A stretch of DNA of 64,000 nucleotides from Conoideocrella luteorostrata. Lineage: Eukaryota; Ascomycota; Sordariomycetes; Hypocreales; Clavicipitaceae. The notes beneath the pieces were generated by a model that saw only the letters and a program-made list of their open reading frames with translations, made no database searches and had not been told where the DNA came from. Position 1 is the stretch's first letter. Each line of letters starts with the position of its first letter. The DNA lies in NCBI GenBank assembly GCA_032433595.1, contig JASWJB010000077.1, positions 62,001 to 126,000 on the forward strand, given 5' to 3'. This document shows, in pieces, positions 1 to 11,540 of the stretch. The translations under genes and the position numbers were made by a program.

Positions 1-1015
1 CAATCCGATATTGGGGTCTTGGCTCGCGGTCAGATAGCATTACGCCTCTCCGTTTGTGCCTCGAAAACTTGCCGGCTTGAAAGTACGACGGGCTTGCTGT
101 CAGTGCGAAAGGGGGGAAAAGAAAGAAAGAAAGACAGACGGAAAGAAAAGAAGCAAGCAAGCAAACAAGCAAGCAACACTCACTTGCATTAGTTACAAGT
201 TTGCCGCTCAGACCCCTGAATTGAGAAGCCGCGGGAGGAGACGCGTGACGCGCATGAACCCAATTTATGTTTGTTAGCAGTGTTTGAGGTTGAAAGCACG
301 CATCGCAGCATCATCACATCAGATGGCATTGCGTCAGCCATAGGGCCGTGCTGCGGGTCTGCCAGGATTTCCGTGACAATCAATTGAACTTTATAAGCAA
401 TCGGCTCTGCTTATTAGTTCGCACCGACCGTGCCGTCACGTAAAACGGCCCCCTCAAGGCTGATGATGGCTGTTAGAATTTGAATTGACGGGGCACACAA
501 GCAACCAAGTTCTGGCGTTGGTGGCTCTTTTTCGGTGGTGACAAGGGCCAGCCAGACCTGCTCAAATTCCACCTGTTGCCCACATTTTCACATCTGCTTC
601 TTCTCCTGCTCTTACCATATATCTTTCTTTTTCTTCCTTTTCCTGCTCACGGGTGTGTGTATTGCATTGCATTGTATTCTTAATGGCCTCCTCCCTTATT
701 TCCGCATCTGCCTAGAACCCAATCGGACTCGTCATGCAGCGTTGGCCGAGATTCGATGTCGAGTGACGGACAGCTTTTGAACCATGGCAATTGCAGTCCG
801 GTTGATTGACCCGACAAATTGCTGCGCGAGTTTTGTCTCAGAGGACGCACTGGTTAGTTCGCTAACTGCCAGCCGCAGCTTGAGCCTGAAAACTCGCACG
901 GGCCAGGCGCATGCACCCAGGCGAGCGGGCTGCTTAGTTACCCGGTAGCACTGCTGGGCCCGCCCAATTGGTAGACGGTGACCGCCTTGCCTTGCCTGGG
1001 CTGGCCTGGTATGCC
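1..1015. other. 5' flanking region with purine-rich tract
   Basis: No gene was recognised. Positions about 100-175 are a purine-rich, low-complexity stretch of GAAA and AAGC-like units on the plus strand. The rest is ordinary intergenic sequence upstream of the Erf4 gene. Short open frames here lack codon character and splice logic. The in-frame frame of the next gene is open a little upstream of its ATG but only through a TTG codon at 968. Confidence 0.5.
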
Positions 1016-2793
1016 ATGTCGCCTGCGTTGTGGCCGTTTTGGCGGCAGAAACCTCCGCTCCAGGAACTCGACATCAACAGCCCCAGAGTTGTTGGCTTTG
1101 TTGCGTCACCAGCAGCGCACGACCCTCAAGCTTTAGCCAATTCTACAGAAGCAGATAATCTTGAAATCAATCAAGGAGAACCTGAAGCCGCTGGCTCGGC
1201 CATCGTCACGGGTATACCCGAAGCTCATCCATCCATTCCCCCTGAGCAAGGCCGTCACGACCACTCCGTCGACCCCAACCCTACGAAGACGTCAGACGGT
1301 CTCGAGTCATCTTTCGCCTCAAAGCACACACCCGTCGTGGATAGGCCAGCGAACTCTCGTCTCAAGACATTCTCTCACCAACCAGCCTACCCTGTCGCGT
1401 CATTCGAAGCCGCTGCAGAATCCGCTGCAGCTGCCGTCGCAGCCTTGAATCCTCAACACCCAAGCACTGCCAGCCGTCAAAATAACGCCAACCTAATACA
1501 GTCACCTTTTCGCAGCCGTGCAAAGGCAGTTCCGACCACTGCTCATCGACTCCGACGGCTCCCTGCGGCACGTCTCTGGAACCCAACTAATTCTACCCCT
1601 CGAATCCCCGAGCATTTTCGCAAGAGGAGACCGTCGACACCGCCTCTGCCGACAGTACCACTCCAGCACCCTTCGCTCGATACATTTGCGGATACGAGCG
1701 GCCCTGTTGCCACTGGTGCAGGAAACTACCCTCTTCTGACCCTTTCAGAGCAACGGCAAGCGAGACATTCCATTTCTACACGTGCCAGCCTCCAGGTCGA
1801 ACGAACCGGAACTGGCGATCGCCGGGTCAGTCTGCCGCATTCTGTTCGGGCTTCATACGACGGGCAGTATTCCTTGAGCCGCACATCGATAACGCTCGAA
1901 GCCGTTGAGAGGCCTCTCAGCCCCAACTCACACGCGGACGGCGGTATTGCATCTCTCTCTGCAATTCGTAAAGGGAAGCAAAAAGCAACAATGGCTCCAG
2001 ATAATGAAGATTCGGGGAGGTCATTTTGGAGGGACCTCGAGCGAGGACCAGATGTGACAGACCCACGCGTGTCTAATGTTTCTGCCGGTGATGGCATTGG
2101 TTCCGCCATTTCATCATCCAATTCTTCCATTATGGGAGAGGATGTGCAACCGGATGCCGGAGAGGAATGGGGTCCTCAGCATCCTTGCTACCCACACTGG
2201 AACCCGCATGTTCCTCTTAACTCGATTGAATATGCTACTACGCGGATAATTCGAGTCAAGCGCGACTGGCTTGTAGCGGGGGACCTGGCGCCTACGTTTT
2301 CAAATCTGTATCCTGAAATTCTAGATCCGGCTGGCGTTTCAGAACAGGAATTCCGACGGGTCGTTGAGAAGATGAACGGGGAGTTGATTCCCATATTTGA
2401 CCCTTTTAGCTTCCGGAACGTGATGGACAGTGTATTGGGGCTTGTCACCGGCTGGCTCTGGGATGACTTTGGCCTGACAGCTGCAAAGTCTCGTTTGAAC
2501 AACCTCGAAAAGTGGATTGAGAAGTGGAATCAAGAGATGGAAAAGACTATGGCGTCGGAGGAGGGTGTTGTTCCGCCGAAGCTCATCTCACTCCGACAGA
2601 CGGGATACATGACTGTAAGTTGAAGTGCTGTCATCGAGTGGCCTGACCTATCGCGGCATGTTTTGTTAATAAATGGGTACAGCTGGACATACAAATACCG
2701 GATCCTGAGATTGCTCCAGCACCAAGCAGCGCAGGGGTTGGCGGATCTCGAACTGCGTTACCTATGGAGCCGCTGCCTGCAATTACTGCCTGA
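1016..2793 (+). CDS. Ras palmitoyltransferase subunit Erf4 (Golgin A7/ERF4 family)
   Basis: Two exons, 1016-2614 and 2683-2793, with a 68-nt intron (GTAAGT donor, TACAG acceptor), predict 569 residues. The C-terminal third, from about residue 390, matches the Golgin_A_7/ERF4 domain: it contains HWNPHVPLNSIEYATTRIIR, then TFSNLYPEILDPAG, a conserved FDPFSFRN stretch and a helical tail. Splicing restores the family-typical end, which reads from LRQTGYMT into LDIQIPDPEI. In yeast, Erf4 is the partner of the DHHC enzyme Erf2 at the ER and palmitoylates Ras (family knowledge). The first ~380 residues are Ser/Pro/Ala-rich and probably disordered, as in other filamentous fungi. The start is the ATG at 1016; the reading frame upstream has only a TTG. 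The next gene, on the same strand, is unrelated. Confidence 0.85.
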
Positions 2794-3924
2794 TTGCGGG
2801 ATCTTTCCGTGGAAAGCGAGCTGAGTGCTTTGCTTGTCGCCACTAAATTTTGATAATATCAGCTGCCAATGACGAGCCCACTGAGATAAATATTTCCCGG
2901 CGCATGCATTTTGATGATTTTGTTTTTTGTTTGGCGTGCGAGCTGCAATTCTACTTTTTGTTAGTTACTACATTGATACCATAGGCATGTGGATATATTT
3001 GACTCCAAGCAGGGTTAAACAGAGTCTAAAGGAGGTTGGCTGTATTCTGGGCTGCAAGAGCAGATGGTGCGAACATGGGGGCAGCCCAAGGTGCTTACAT
3101 ACTATGTACATCTACTCCGCAGTTAAACATGTAATATTGGCCGATTGAACGAAATTGCTCGCAATTATTATACCTGAAGTGGCGCTATTGTATTATATGT
3201 ACGTTAGGATGACTCAGTATGAGCGGCGAATAAAGAACTTGTGACTCTATAGAAGTAATGTACGGGACCTGCCGGCTCTCCGAGGCTTGGACTCATGGTG
3301 TACTGTGCCCGACACATGGCGCTTGGCTCCTACCGAAATGTTTTTAAAAAAATTGATGCCAGTTAGCGGCGGATTGTGCAGTTTGACGGTGAACTATCCG
3401 TGGGGATGATGAAATATTACCCATTGTCGTAGGCAATTGAATTCTATTAGTCATCGAACGTGCCAACTCGCGGACATCATTCCGTCGGCGTCTACAACTG
3501 CAAAGCGAGCGTTGTTGGTGGCTTGGAGGAAAGGGCGCAGCCCGACTATGGCCAATGCTGAGAGCTCAAATGATCCGCATGAGGATCGGTTGTGTGAAGA
3601 GCAAACGGTATTGTCGATTAGTCGTTGCAAAACCAGTTGAGGGTGGTACAGCAGGAGCATAACAGCCGCTTTAAGTTGTAGCCCAATCAATCCAAGGCGA
3701 ACATAACCAAACTGTTTACTTGCGAGTTCAACGCTACCGCGAGAGGTGAGAGACCCGCAATCAGAATTAAAACCGGGTGGCAATGATCGACGAACGACCT
3801 GTCGGGGGCTGTTCCTCAGCAAATTGGCGCCTTGATGGACGGCGGTTCAATCTCTTTTCCTGTTTCTTTCCTTTGTCCCCGCGCTCGACTCGTGGTATAG
3901 AGCCTTGGAGAGGGACGCCCGCTG
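2794..3924. other. Intergenic region
   Basis: 3' flank of Erf4 and 5' flank of the transporter. No gene, RNA or repeat recognised. It contains ordinary AT-rich stretches and a near match to the recurring intergenic 9-mer around 3113-3120. Confidence 0.4.
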
Positions 3925-5750
3925 ATGGCACTTGCTGGGAATGTGGTCGCAATGAACGCCACACACGTGGATGAGAAAGACGGAGGTGGTACGACGGTGG
4001 CACAACCTCAATGCTCACGGCCAGAAGAAGTACACGGACGGACAGGATTGCCGACGGCGAAGAGAACAGGATGGGCGGGAAAAGTACTGGATATTATTTT
4101 GGCGCAGTATTTGGTTATTGGGTTTGGGATAGCGTGCGTCTTGGCGTATTACTTTCCTTGTGAGTCGGTTTGCTATGGTGTACTTAAGTCGTTTATTCAT
4201 TTCATATGCCTGCTCCTAATTCTTATAGCTTCTTCTTCTCCTCCTTCTTCTTCTTCCTCTTTTTCCGTATTTCCAAGAATTTGACCATGTAGCACGGGGA
4301 CAACGTCTGACTAAAGCGTCTGTGTAGGGATCGCCGCTCGCGGCGGCACCATTAGGTCGGAATACAGCATTCTATACGGTGCAGTAGCATTCATCTTCTT
4401 CGTCAGCGGGCTGCAACTCCCGGCGGCAAAGTTGAAGACCAACCTCATGAACTGGAGACTGCACTGCATTGTGCAGGGGATTAGTTTTTTCGTCATTCCC
4501 GGAATAGTTCTAGGTCAGCCCGCTAACATGCTTCTTTCCTGGGACCGCTATACGGAGAACATCCTCATGACGGGGGTGTTAGGTTCCATAACAAGACTTA
4601 AACTGACATATACGTGCCTTTGAAAAAACAGCCGTCATTCACATCTCCCTCGCAGCCGACGCTATCAATAGCGGCACGCCCTCCATCCCCATCATAGTAG
4701 GCATGCTTGCTACGGCTTGTCTTCCCACGACCATCGCCTCCAATGTGGTCATGACCCGCGCGGCAGGGGGCGACGAAACCGCCGCAGTCATCGAAGTGGT
4801 TCTCGGCAACGTAGTCGGCTCGTTTCTATCCCCCATCCTCATCTACGGCTTCATGCCCAAGGGGCACGACTTTGCAGACTGGGCGCCTGCCAGTCCTAGC
4901 ACCCTGGGACGCATGTACGCGAGCGTCGCGAAACAGCTGTGCCTGAGTGTGATAGTGCCGCTGGGGGCAGGACAGGCCATCCGGTGGTGGAAGGAGGACG
5001 CTACCGCCAGGGTGTTGGACAAGTTGAAGCTGGCCAAGGTTTCTAGCCTCTGTCTCATTCTGCTTGTGTGGTGAGAAGCTCCTCTTTGCCAGTAACTCGA
5101 CGTCCAGCAAAGAAGTAGACTTACAGCTAGAACTCACGGGCAACAGGACCACCTTCTCGGGAGCCTTTAAAACAGGCGCACTCTTGCAAATATCCACACC
5201 CTCTCTTCTATTCAACATCTTCATGAATATCGCTCTCTATCTCCTGTACACCGCCGTCTGCTTCCTTTGCGCCCGTCCGCCGGCCCTACTGGCTAAACGG
5301 GTGAATTCTCTGATGGCCGACTCCAAGGCCGCACATCGATGGCCGGCGGCTCTGCGCGCCGCCCTTACGGTCAAGAAGATTCCCAGGGGGCAGACCATTG
5401 CGATTTGTTTCTGTGGCGCGGCCAAGACGACGAGTCTGGGCATCCCGTTGGTAGCGGCTATGTGGGACGACTCGGATGATTTGAAGAAGGCGTTTATCCA
5501 GATCCCGGTGTTGTTGTATACGATTGAGCAGGTAGGAAGCTAGGTGCCACCCACCCTATGCTGATTCCCCTCCCTATGCGGCGAGTATTTTTGTTTGCCT
5601 CGGCAAACTTTGCGAAAGAAAAAAAGGTGTTGTGCTGATACTGTTTCTTTTGCCTTTGGGGTGTAGGTTTTCATCGCGCAGATTATTGTGTTCGTATTCA
5701 AGTGGTATTTGAGGCGGAATAAGGGGAATCTGGAGAGTGACGCGGATTAA
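3925..5750 (+). CDS. SLC10A7/Rch1-like membrane transporter (SBF-like family)
   Basis: Five exons (3925-4159, 4328-4513, 4632-5070, 5147-5531, 5667-5750) join in frame to 442 residues. All four introns are GT-AG, and the junctions rebuild family sequence such as [16 protein letters not shown] and LVWTTFSGAF. Recognisable blocks are [34 protein letters not shown] and [19 protein letters not shown], characteristic of the SBF-like (bile acid:Na+ symporter-like) family that includes human SLC10A7 and yeast Rch1. About ten hydrophobic segments follow a hydrophilic N-terminus. Rch1 sits in the plasma membrane and restrains cytosolic calcium uptake (family knowledge); the transported substrate here is not shown by sequence. 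The second ATG, at 3952, could also serve as the start. The gene is convergent with the GH1 gene, 205 bp away. Confidence 0.85.
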
Positions 5751-5955
5751 GGATGGCGGCAATATCGAAGAAATTTGGGCAGAAAACTGTACAGGAAGTA
5801 TATAAGTTGCATTTGCATCCATAGTAGGAGATGGGAATTATTCCCTTATTCCGTTGGTATGGCCTATAAAATTATTCCGGTATCCCATAAATTTATAAAG
5901 AGAATTCTCTTTGAGAAACCAACAAGCTCATACCGTCCCGCCCCGTCCCTGAAGC

Positions 5956-7467
5956 TTAAACCTCTCGTATCAACCCATCAAATAATGGCCGCAAACACCG
6001 CGCACTCCTTTTAGGAACCCTCTTTTGCCCATTTTCATAATCCACATAACACACTCCAAACCGCGTCTCATAGCCCTCCGCCCATTCGAAGTTATCCATC
6101 AACGACCAGGCAAAATACCCCTGGACGTCCACCCCATCCAGTGAAACCGCTGTAGCCATAGCCCTCACATACTCCTCGTAGTATCTGACGCGGAGATCGT
6201 CCTCGAGAATCTTCTCCCTCGGTAGGTCGTTCTCGCGCTTTATGCTGGTTCCGTTTTCTGTAACGTAGATTTTGGGGTATTCATATCGCTTGCTGATCCA
6301 GACCATGAGGTCACGAAAGCCAAGGGCACATGGACGTAGCCACGGCGACTGGGTCTCTTCACCGATACAATATCCCTTTTTATTGTAGAACAGTATATCT
6401 AAATGCCCTGCCACGTCCTCCGGATCAGGTGTCCCCGGCTTGTGCTTGATATAATTGGACGTGTAGTGGTTCATGCCGTAAAAGTCGTTGGAGCCGTACA
6501 CCAGCGCCTTTTCCTCCTCGGAGAAGATGGGCAAGCGACAGCCAAGCTGTTTGCGCATAGATGTGGGATAATCGCCCTTGTAAATCGGATCTGCGAACCA
6601 GGCAATGGTAAACTCGAGCTTGCGCTCGCAGGCCATCACGTCTGCAGGGTCCAAGGGATCCCACGGAAACACAGCATCTCCGTTCAACACGATGCCGATT
6701 TCGCCGCCCTGCACGGATTTGAAGTCCTCTCGGTAGATCCTGACGGCTCGCCCGTGCGCAACGAGCAGCGTATGTGCCGTGATCCAAGGCTCGGTTTTGC
6801 CGTCCCCCTCAGCGGACCTGCTTCGGTCGGAGCTTCTGCCGGGGGCGAACTGGCCGACATTGTAGCCCAAAACTGTCGAGCACCACGGCTCGTTGAACGT
6901 ACACCAGTGCTTCACCTTGGGCATGGCCTGGAAGCACACGCGGGCGTAATGCGCAAAGTCGAGACCAAATTCAGACGTGTTCAGCAGACCACCATATCTG
7001 CGATCCAGCTCGTCGGGCACATCCCAGTGAAGGAGAGTGACAAAGGGCGTGATGCCAGCCCGCAGCAAGTTGTCCACGAAAGTCACATAGTGATCCAGCC
7101 CGGCTTGGTTGATAGGGTCATCCCGGCCGCCGAGGGGGATGATTCGAGCCCACGACAGCGAGAAGCGATAGGCAGTTGCGCCGAGAGATTTCAGCAGCGA
7201 GATATCCTCGGCTGTGCGGTTGTATGAGTCGCATGCTGTGACGCCGGAGGAGCCATCTGCGATTTTGCCGGGCTGTTTGCAGAAGGTGTCCCAGATGGTG
7301 GCGCCGCGGCCGTCCTGTTCGACAGCGCCTTCGATTTGATATCTGGGGAGGTGCACTTAGTAGATGATTCCAATTCATGACAGATGAGAATTAGGGCATG
7401 GAGGAAATCGGGATTTGTCCTACGCAGCGGTTGCGAATCCCCAGAGGAAGTCGTTCGGTAGTGACAT
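5956..7467 (-). CDS. Glycoside hydrolase family 1 beta-glucosidase
   Basis: Two exons on the minus strand, 7424-7467 and 5956-7342. The 81-nt intron is placed so that GFATAA joins YQIEGA, the standard GH1 N-terminal motif. The 476-residue product has no signal peptide, so an intracellular enzyme is likely, like Trichoderma Bgl2. Catalytic acid/base Glu lies in TFNEP (about residue 166), and the nucleophile Glu in YVTENG (about residue 376). The C-terminal substrate-binding block SLMDNFEWAEGY is present. GH1 enzymes of this type hydrolyse cellobiose and other beta-glucosides by a retaining mechanism and also transglycosylate. Length and motifs are complete, with no sign of damage. A long open frame on the opposite strand is a shadow of this gene. 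Confidence 0.93.
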
Positions 7468-8747
7468 GTTTGGCTGTTATCGCTCTTAGCAAGGGCATGG
7501 GAATGCGATCGGAAGCGAGTTTTCAAGGGCTTATCCAAAATTGAAATGCTGGGAATATGATTTACAGCATCGATATTGGGAACCTAGTCGATAATCACTC
7601 TGATTTGCGGGAAGGAGCAGCATCTTTATATAGCCACTCGGGCAACCTCAACCAATGCCATGATCATCACATTCGCTTTCTTCCGACATGAACCGCCATT
7701 GCGAATAACAGATCCCTTCCCCCAACCTAGAAATCACACCAACCCAACGGAGCTAATGAGCCTACGTTGCATAGTATGATAAGTTCAGTCGAGAAAATAA
7801 CGCGAACCGGACAAGAACATGTGTTTCCGGGACTAAAAGGATATGGCGCCCCGCCAAGTCATAGTCAGGCATACAAGTACTGCCCACCCGTCCACGCTTA
7901 TGCGTTCGATATCAGCTGGGGGCCACGGGATAAAATGCGTATTATCCGTTGTTTCCAGCTGTCTTGGCTGGGCGGGGAGTTGTGCTTTTGCTGGACGGAC
8001 GGAACTGCTAAACAGGGATCTGTCCATCGTTACAAGATTACATGTACCATCAACAAGTACGGAGTACTCCCGTAGTAATGTAATTACTCCGCACACTAAA
8101 TAAAGTACTTAGTGAATAGTCTCTTGCCCCGCGGCGGGGTAAATTGATTTGACTTGCCTCTTTGACTCGGGGAAGAATCTGGCGTCTTTCGTAACGTCGG
8201 GCCGTCTTTCCGAGGCCCGCCGCTTTGCACCAACCACTCATGCGACGACGGTGCAGCGATGAGGTTGATGAAAAGATGAGGAGACAGTTTCCGGCGTACG
8301 GTAACCCGACATATTGGCTGTGCTCTACTTAAAGCAGGTAAAGTTCTCCTGCACGGATACGACGCATTGGACACGCCCAAGTGGAGAAGAAAATATTCTT
8401 GAAACCCATGCCACATCAATTCATCGTATCGTCTCTTACTCTACAATCGACATGGCACTGTGGCCAGTTTCTTCAAATCTTTGTTCTCCCCTCCTCAAAT
8501 GAACGCCCTTGCACCACCCATCAAATTGATTCATCTACTCCCTACCTGGCTCTCAAGTCAACTGGCAGTCTCGAAGATCCATTGGAAGATGCTTAGTGAC
8601 TGACGTGCGTCTTCTGTGCAAAAGCAAAAGTGAGCGTCATCGTAATTTACAACAAAGCGGGCGTCTTGACCACCATTTCACACCAACAACTGGGAAGCCA
8701 AACCTCGCCCAGGAGCTTCATAGCTTCTGGATGCTCATCAATGCTCG
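7468..8747. other. Intergenic region between two minus-strand genes
   Basis: Upstream region of the beta-glucosidase and 3' flank of the GFA-domain gene. One exact copy of the recurring motif TACGGAGTA lies at 8058-8066, followed by a second CTCC-containing arm. No gene recognised; the open frames here are short and uncharacteristic. Confidence 0.4.
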
Positions 8748-9588
8748 CTAATCATCCCGATCCTGCAGCTTGCGCTTCCCGGACGAGCCTGATGTTGAGT
8801 CCATATCAACATCGTTGCCAGCATCCGGACTCATCGATTCCTCAACAATTTCCCATTCAATCTTGACCGTTCCGTCCTCCGAGCGCTTGATTCCGTGGGT
8901 GCGACGCATGCGGCCAAGTCGTGTACCCTCAACCATGCCATCAAACCAAGGAACCCCGAAGGATTGACGTAACGCTACGTCCCTGTTCGGAGTATCTGCC
9001 GGCTTCTCCTCCGGCTCGCTTTCGCTCTCATCGGGAATAAGACCGAGTTCTTCTAGATCCCGAAGGTCCTCTTGTAAAAGGCTACCCAAAGTGAGGTTGA
9101 TGAACTCGGCCTCGCTCCGGGGCTCTTCGGACCAGTATGAGAGAGGAGTACCGCAGAACCCGCAGAAGTTGCGTTTGGTGTGCTCCTGGCTTGGGTGCGT
9201 GTAAACGCGTCGAATCATTGCGTGTTTTTCGTCATCGAAGAATGCGAACGTCGTACTGTGTAGCCAAGCTAGTGGTACTCGAATGTAGGCTGCTAATGGT
9301 GTAGCAAGTGGCTCTTCTGCAAGTTGATGGAACATCGGATAACCGTTAGCTCATGTTGACCAATCCCAGCAGCAGTCACGTCTGTCATGACCGCTCTTCC
9401 GGCTGCGCATCTTTTTTCTTATCTGTTGCGCAAAATGCCAAAAAGCTCCTACAGGGTCGATACTTACGATGTGATCTGTCCGTGCTGAACAGCACCTGAG
9501 CTCTTTGAATACCATCCTCTGGAAGGGCAATGATGTAGCGATTTCGCCCGCAGAGGCAGCCACCCCGTAGAGGCCGCAGCGCGCTCAT
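8748..9588 (-). CDS. GFA/CENP-V-type zinc-binding protein
   Basis: Two exons, 9468-9588 and 8748-9316, give 229 residues. The intron is 151 nt; its acceptor was chosen after CTTGCAG because a perfect GCTAAC branch site lies 27 nt upstream and the frame joins as SHQEPLATPL. The N-terminus carries the zinc motif GGCLCGRNRY (Cys11, Cys13) and the middle has NFCGFCGTPLSYW, the paired cysteines of the glutathione-dependent formaldehyde-activating fold. Many fungal members have this fold without demonstrated formaldehyde chemistry, so only a zinc-binding role is claimed. The last 100 residues are acidic and charged, with no recognised domain. Divergent from the aldo-keto reductase, 830 bp away. Confidence 0.75.
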
Positions 9589-10418
9589 ATTGTTGCTTGA
9601 AGAATACTGTGTCGTGCGTCGACAGCAATATCTAAAACTAACTCAAGTGGATGAGGCGTTGTGGCAGCAAATTCGGACTAATTGACAGTGTGTTAATGTG
9701 GGACAGCGGAGCGAGAAGGTGGTCGTCGTTGGTGGAATGGGGGAGGCGAAAATGATAACATCAAAGCGACCAGTCTGATGAAACTGGATGAAGCCCGTAG
9801 GCAGAGAGGTGGGCTACGGTGGGGCTATTCATGCATGTCCGTCATCGCCCTCAACATTCGTTTGCGGGAGGAGCGGGAGCGAAGCGGGACTCGACTCGAT
9901 TTGACAGATGAACGGACACCTTGGTATTGAAATTTTTATCCGGCGTTTCCTGTTCGCAGGCTGCGTGCTGTTTTCCCAATGCAGATGCCATCATTGGTAT
10001 TAATTGGCTTCACTATATCTGGAGGGTGGTACTCCGTAAACTGGGCTGAATTGAGTGTACGGAGTAAGCACGGAGTTCGCTCTGCATGACTTTCTTTGCC
10101 ACCTGACAGCTATCGCGGGACAAGCTATCGAGCAGCCGGCGGGGGGTGTTGGCAGGTGGGGTTTGCACAAGTGGCTCCTATGACGAATCCATCCTTTCTC
10201 GACCCTGTAGCTCTGCCGATCGCAGGAGATCCCCCCTCGCTGGCTTTCATTTTGTTCTTAAGGGTCCTCGAAATCATTTCAATTTTATTGCTTAATCTTC
10301 CGTATTGATAATTCAGACCTTGATAATCCCTACACTTCATTCTCACAACCAATTCAAAATACATCTTCCTCATCAACCATTTCCCTCAAACTGCAAGTGT
10401 GCCACATTAACAATCACC
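9589..10418. promoter_or_regulatory. Shared divergent upstream region (GFA-type gene / aldo-keto reductase)
   Basis: This 830-bp interval lies between two divergent genes. It carries two exact copies of the recurring 9-mer, TACTCCGTA at 10030-10038 and TACGGAGTA at 10058-10066, facing each other about 20 bp apart. No gene was recognised. The region just before the plus-strand ATG is a C/A/T-rich leader typical of fungal promoters. Regulatory use of the motif is not shown. Confidence 0.4.
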
Positions 10419-11359
10419 ATGTCTACCCTCTCCCTTCAAGACCGAACCCCACTCAACCAAACCACAACCTCCATCCCCAAGCTTGGGTTTGGCGTATACC
10501 AGCTCTACGGCCAAGCCTGCCAGAAAGCCGTTCTGGCTGCCTTGGAAGCTGGCTATCGACACATTGACTCTGCCCAACTGTACCGAAACGAGGTCGATGT
10601 CGGCGCAGCCATTCAAGAGTCCCCCGTCAAGCGGGAAGATGTGTTTTTAACAACCAAGATTCGTCAGTCGGGTGGTAGCCCCGAAAAGACGTACCAAAGC
10701 GCTATCGACAGTATTGAGAAGATTGGCGGCAAAGGTGGGTATGTTGACCTGTTCTTGATCCATATTCCTAGCACTGGCGCCGGGAAGGAGACAAGAGAGG
10801 AGCTGTGGAAGGCGTTGGAAAAGGTGTACGAGGAAGGCAGAGCAAAGGCGATTGGAGTGAGCAACTTTCGCCCACAGCACGTGGACGAGATGAAGGAGTT
10901 TGCCAAGGTCTGGCCGCCGCATGTGAATCAGATTGAGGTATGTGCACTCGTCTTTTCCTCTGCTTGATTCGCACCAGTCTTTGGTTTTTTTTAGGAACAA
11001 GAACCAACACTGATGGCCTCTTATAGCTTCACCCGTGGTGTCAGCAACGGGAGATTGTGCAGTACTGCAGGGACAACAATATCGTTGTGTCGGCATACAG
11101 TCCCTTGTCATGCGGCGACCACCTGAATGATCCGACTTTGGTTACAGTGGCTAAGAAACACAACAAAACGCCTGCGCAGATCCTGATTCGATATGCCCTT
11201 CAGAAGGATTGGGTGCCTCTCCCCAAGAGCGGTAACCCGGAGAGAATCAAGCAGAATGCAAATGTGTTTGATTTTGCGCTTGACGAGGAAGATATGAAGA
11301 CTGTAGATGGCCTTGATCGTGGAAAGGCAGGCGCTTTGTTCCCGGCGAATGTGAAATAA
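10419..11359 (+). CDS. Aldo-keto reductase
   Basis: Two exons (10419-10937, 11027-11359) join in frame to 283 residues, the usual length for small fungal aldo-keto reductases. The catalytic tetrad is visible: Asp50 and Tyr55 in HIDSAQLYRNE, Lys80 in LTTK, His115 in LIHIP. The signature GRAKAIGVSNF and the NADPH-binding block LPKSGNPERIKQN near the C-terminus are present. Splicing restores NQIELHPWCQQ. The enzyme should reduce aldehydes or ketones with NADPH in the cytosol; the physiological substrate cannot be read from sequence. The ATG at 10419 was chosen because the frame upstream is leader-like. Its stop is 181 bp from the convergent acyl-CoA ligase. Confidence 0.9.
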
Positions 11360-11540
11360 GCGATACGCTGGAACTTGTTGATAGACTTCCTTATTCTCTT
11401 TCAGGCAGAAACACGTGCATGAAATCATAGTGAAGTTCGAATCACTGTCTAGAACTAGGCATGAATACAATATCTAATAAGAGGGTATACGTCAAAACGG
11501 AAAAACCTGCTCATTTTCAATCGTTACAGCATCAGTTTAC

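Noticed and set aside
6403..7227. 274-residue plus-strand open frame
   Set aside because: It is antisense to the GH1 beta-glucosidase, whose motifs and splice junction are clear. The plus-strand frame has no family features.
9317..9349. Earlier acceptor for the GFA gene intron, just before CTAACGG
   Set aside because: In frame, but that CTAAC is better explained as the branch site for the CTTGCAG acceptor, which gives a more family-like join.
11420..11450. tRNA T-arm-like sequence with TTCGAATC
   Set aside because: No acceptor stem, D-arm or anticodon arm can be formed around it; the loop is also eight bases.
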